This document shows, one piece after another, positions 15,174-16,308 of a stretch of DNA of 16,308 nucleotides (the first letter of the stretch is position 1; the number at the start of each line of letters is the position of its first letter). The position numbers and the translations under genes were made by a program. The notes beneath the pieces were generated by a model, which made no database searches, was not told the origin of the DNA, and worked only from the letters and a program-made list of their open reading frames with translations. The stretch is from NCBI GenBank assembly GCA_014860175.1, contig JACZKF010000060.1, forward strand, positions 1 to 16,308. Direction: 5' to 3'. The DNA comes from Desulfuromonadales bacterium. GTDB lineage: Bacteria > Desulfobacterota > Desulfuromonadia > Desulfuromonadales > JACZKF01.

Positions 15174-16256
15174 ATGCCCTCCCGTCCACGTTTTGAGCGC
15201 CAAGGTCGACGCGATCGCCGCCGCCCCTCGGCATTGACGGTCGCCAAGCGCTACCTGGTGACCGGAGGGGCCGGTTTCATCGGCTCGCATCTTTGCCAAC
15301 GACTACTGGAACAGGGGAATCAGGTCATCTGTCTGGACGATTTCACCACCGGTTCGCCCCTCAACATCGCCCATCTTCTCGACCACCCGAATTTTTGCCT
15401 GGTCGAGCACGACGTCATCCAACCTCTGCCGGCGCTGGAGGTCGAGGCGATTTTCAATCTCGCCTGCCCAGCCTCACCGGTGCACTACCAGCGCGACCCG
15501 GTGCGTACCATCCGAACCAGCGTCCTTGGCGCTCTGCACGCTCTCGAACTGGCCCAGCACCTGGGAGCGCCGGTGCTGCAAGCCTCGACCAGCGAAGTCT
15601 ACGGTGACCCGGCCATGCATCCGCAAACGGAACTCTACTGGGGGAACGTCAACCCGATCGGCCTGCGCGCCTGCTATGACGAGGGGAAGCGGTGCGCCGA
15701 GGCGATCTTTTTCGACTACCATCGCCAATACGGAATAGAGATCAAAGTCGGCCGCATCTTCAATACCTATGGACCCCACATGCACCCGGCGGACGGAAGG
15801 GTCGTCTCCAACTTCCTGGTCCAGGCGCTACAGAACCAGCCGATCACCGTTTTCGGTCAAGGGACCCAGACCCGCTCGTTTTGTTACGTGGAAGACCTGG
15901 TGGAGGCTTTGCTGCGCCTGATGGCGACCGAAGCCGGCGTCTGCGGTCCGATCAACCTGGGCAACCCGGAGGAGTTCACCATCCTTGAACTGGTGCAGCT
16001 GATTCGGGAAATCACCGGTTCCGGGTCAGAACTCATTTTCCTGCCGTTGCCGCAAGACGATCCCCGGCAGCGCCGTCCGGACATCTCCCTGGCCCGCCAG
16101 TTTCTCGCCTGGGAGCCGTCGACCCGGTTACGGGAAGGGTTGATCTTGACCGCAGCTTATTTTGAGGAGATACTAAGGCGGTCGCGAACCGAACTCAAAG
16201 CCTCGCGGTCGGAACTGTTATTGGATAACCCGGCGCTGGTCGGACGTGGCCTCTGA
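15174..16256 (+). CDS. uxs: UDP-glucuronate decarboxylase (UDP-xylose synthase)
   Basis: This is a 360-residue SDR. ATG 15174 is 6 bases behind AAGGAG; the open frame to 15096 runs into the preceding gene and is not used. After a basic N-terminal extension (RPRFERQGRRDRRRP), not typical of bacterial members, come VTGGAGFIGSHL (NAD, Gly31-Gly37), the diagnostic NLACPASPVHYQRDPV (95-110), STSEVYGDP, YWGNVNPIG, Tyr168/Lys172 in CYDEGKR, and GRIFNTYGPHMHPADGRVVS. This set is the hallmark of UXS, which oxidises UDP-glucuronate to a 4-keto sugar, decarboxylates it and reduces it to UDP-xylose. That would supply a pentose donor for a glycosyltransferase in the operon. UDP-glucose dehydrogenase is not in the window and must come from elsewhere. 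Confidence 0.92.
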   Translation: MPSRPRFERQGRRDRRRPSALTVAKRYLVTGGAGFIGSHLCQRLLEQGNQVICLDDFTTGSPLNIAHLLDHPNFCLVEHDVIQPLPALEVEAIFNLACPASPVHYQRDPVRTIRTSVLGALHALELAQHLGAPVLQASTSEVYGDPAMHPQTELYWGNVNPIGLRACYDEGKRCAEAIFFDYHRQYGIEIKVGRIFNTYGPHMHPADGRVVSNFLVQALQNQPITVFGQGTQTRSFCYVEDLVEALLRLMATEAGVCGPINLGNPEEFTILELVQLIREITGSGSELIFLPLPQDDPRQRRPDISLARQFLAWEPSTRLREGLILTAAYFEEILRRSRTELKASRSELLLDNPALVGRGL

Positions 16257-16295
16257 TGCCACCCCCCGGCGCACCTTGGAAGGAGGAGAAGAAGG

Positions 16296-16308
16296 ATGAT
16301 TAGAAAAC
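16296..16308 (+). CDS. Start of a further operon gene (only four codons visible)
   Basis: ATG 16296 (Met-Ile-Arg-Lys) has AGGAGG 9 bases upstream (16281-16286) and follows the decarboxylase stop by 39 bases on the same strand. The basic start would suit a membrane or signal-peptide protein, but nothing can be said about function. Confidence 0.55.

Noticed and set aside
16256..16303. 15-codon frame (MPPPGAPWKEEKKDD) coupled to the decarboxylase stop as TGATG
   Set aside because: It has no separate ribosome site I trust and spans the strong Shine-Dalgarno of the next gene, so it is probably chance.

Overview
The window is GC-rich, densely coded DNA from a Gram-negative bacterium. It carries a diderm lipoprotein signal, an exosortase-type PEP-CTERM protein and sigma-54-type control elements. 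A Proteobacteria-like organism, perhaps a Desulfuromonadales/Geobacter-type lineage, would fit, but no rRNA or other marker is present, so this is only an inference. I see no tRNA, rRNA, CRISPR array, transposase or phage gene.

Left part (1-5949): a PEP-CTERM/exosortase (XrtA-type) exopolysaccharide locus. On the minus strand, reading right to left, are an NtrC-like response regulator (5086-3788), a 25-repeat TPR lipoprotein of the PrsT type (3574-899) and a polyprenyl-phosphate sugar transferase (902-1, cut by the window edge) that overlaps the TPR gene by 4 bases. Divergent from the regulator is a small secreted PEP-CTERM protein (5302-5895), with a near-consensus sigma-54 -24/-12 promoter in front and a textbook intrinsic terminator behind. 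The exosortase itself is not in the window. The regulator has a receiver and a Fis-type helix-turn-helix, but its AAA+ module has lost the Walker A lysine, the GAFTGA loop and the Walker B acids. It probably cannot itself activate sigma-54.

Middle (5950-7185): one minus-strand gene encodes a GAF domain followed by a half histidine-kinase dimerisation segment in which Ser stands at the phospho-His position and no ATPase domain follows. It has its own possible sigma-54 promoter. Between it and the next operon lies about 290 bp of relatively AT-rich DNA with three separate perfect dyads and no gene.

Right part (7186-16308): one tightly packed plus-strand operon. In order it has an extended-SDR epimerase (dTDP-rhamnose 4-epimerase-like), a second SDR very close to CDP-paratose/tyvelose epimerase, a B12-binding-type radical SAM enzyme, a GT4 glycosyltransferase, three tandem CgeB-like glycosyltransferases, a UDP-glucuronate decarboxylase (UDP-xylose synthase) and the first codons of a further gene. 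Most junctions are 1-8 base overlaps, so the genes are almost certainly co-translated. Together they look like a pathway that makes modified nucleotide sugars, alters one by B12/radical chemistry, and assembles a short glycan of up to four or more residues. The product is unknown. This operon is the best candidate in the window for an undescribed system.
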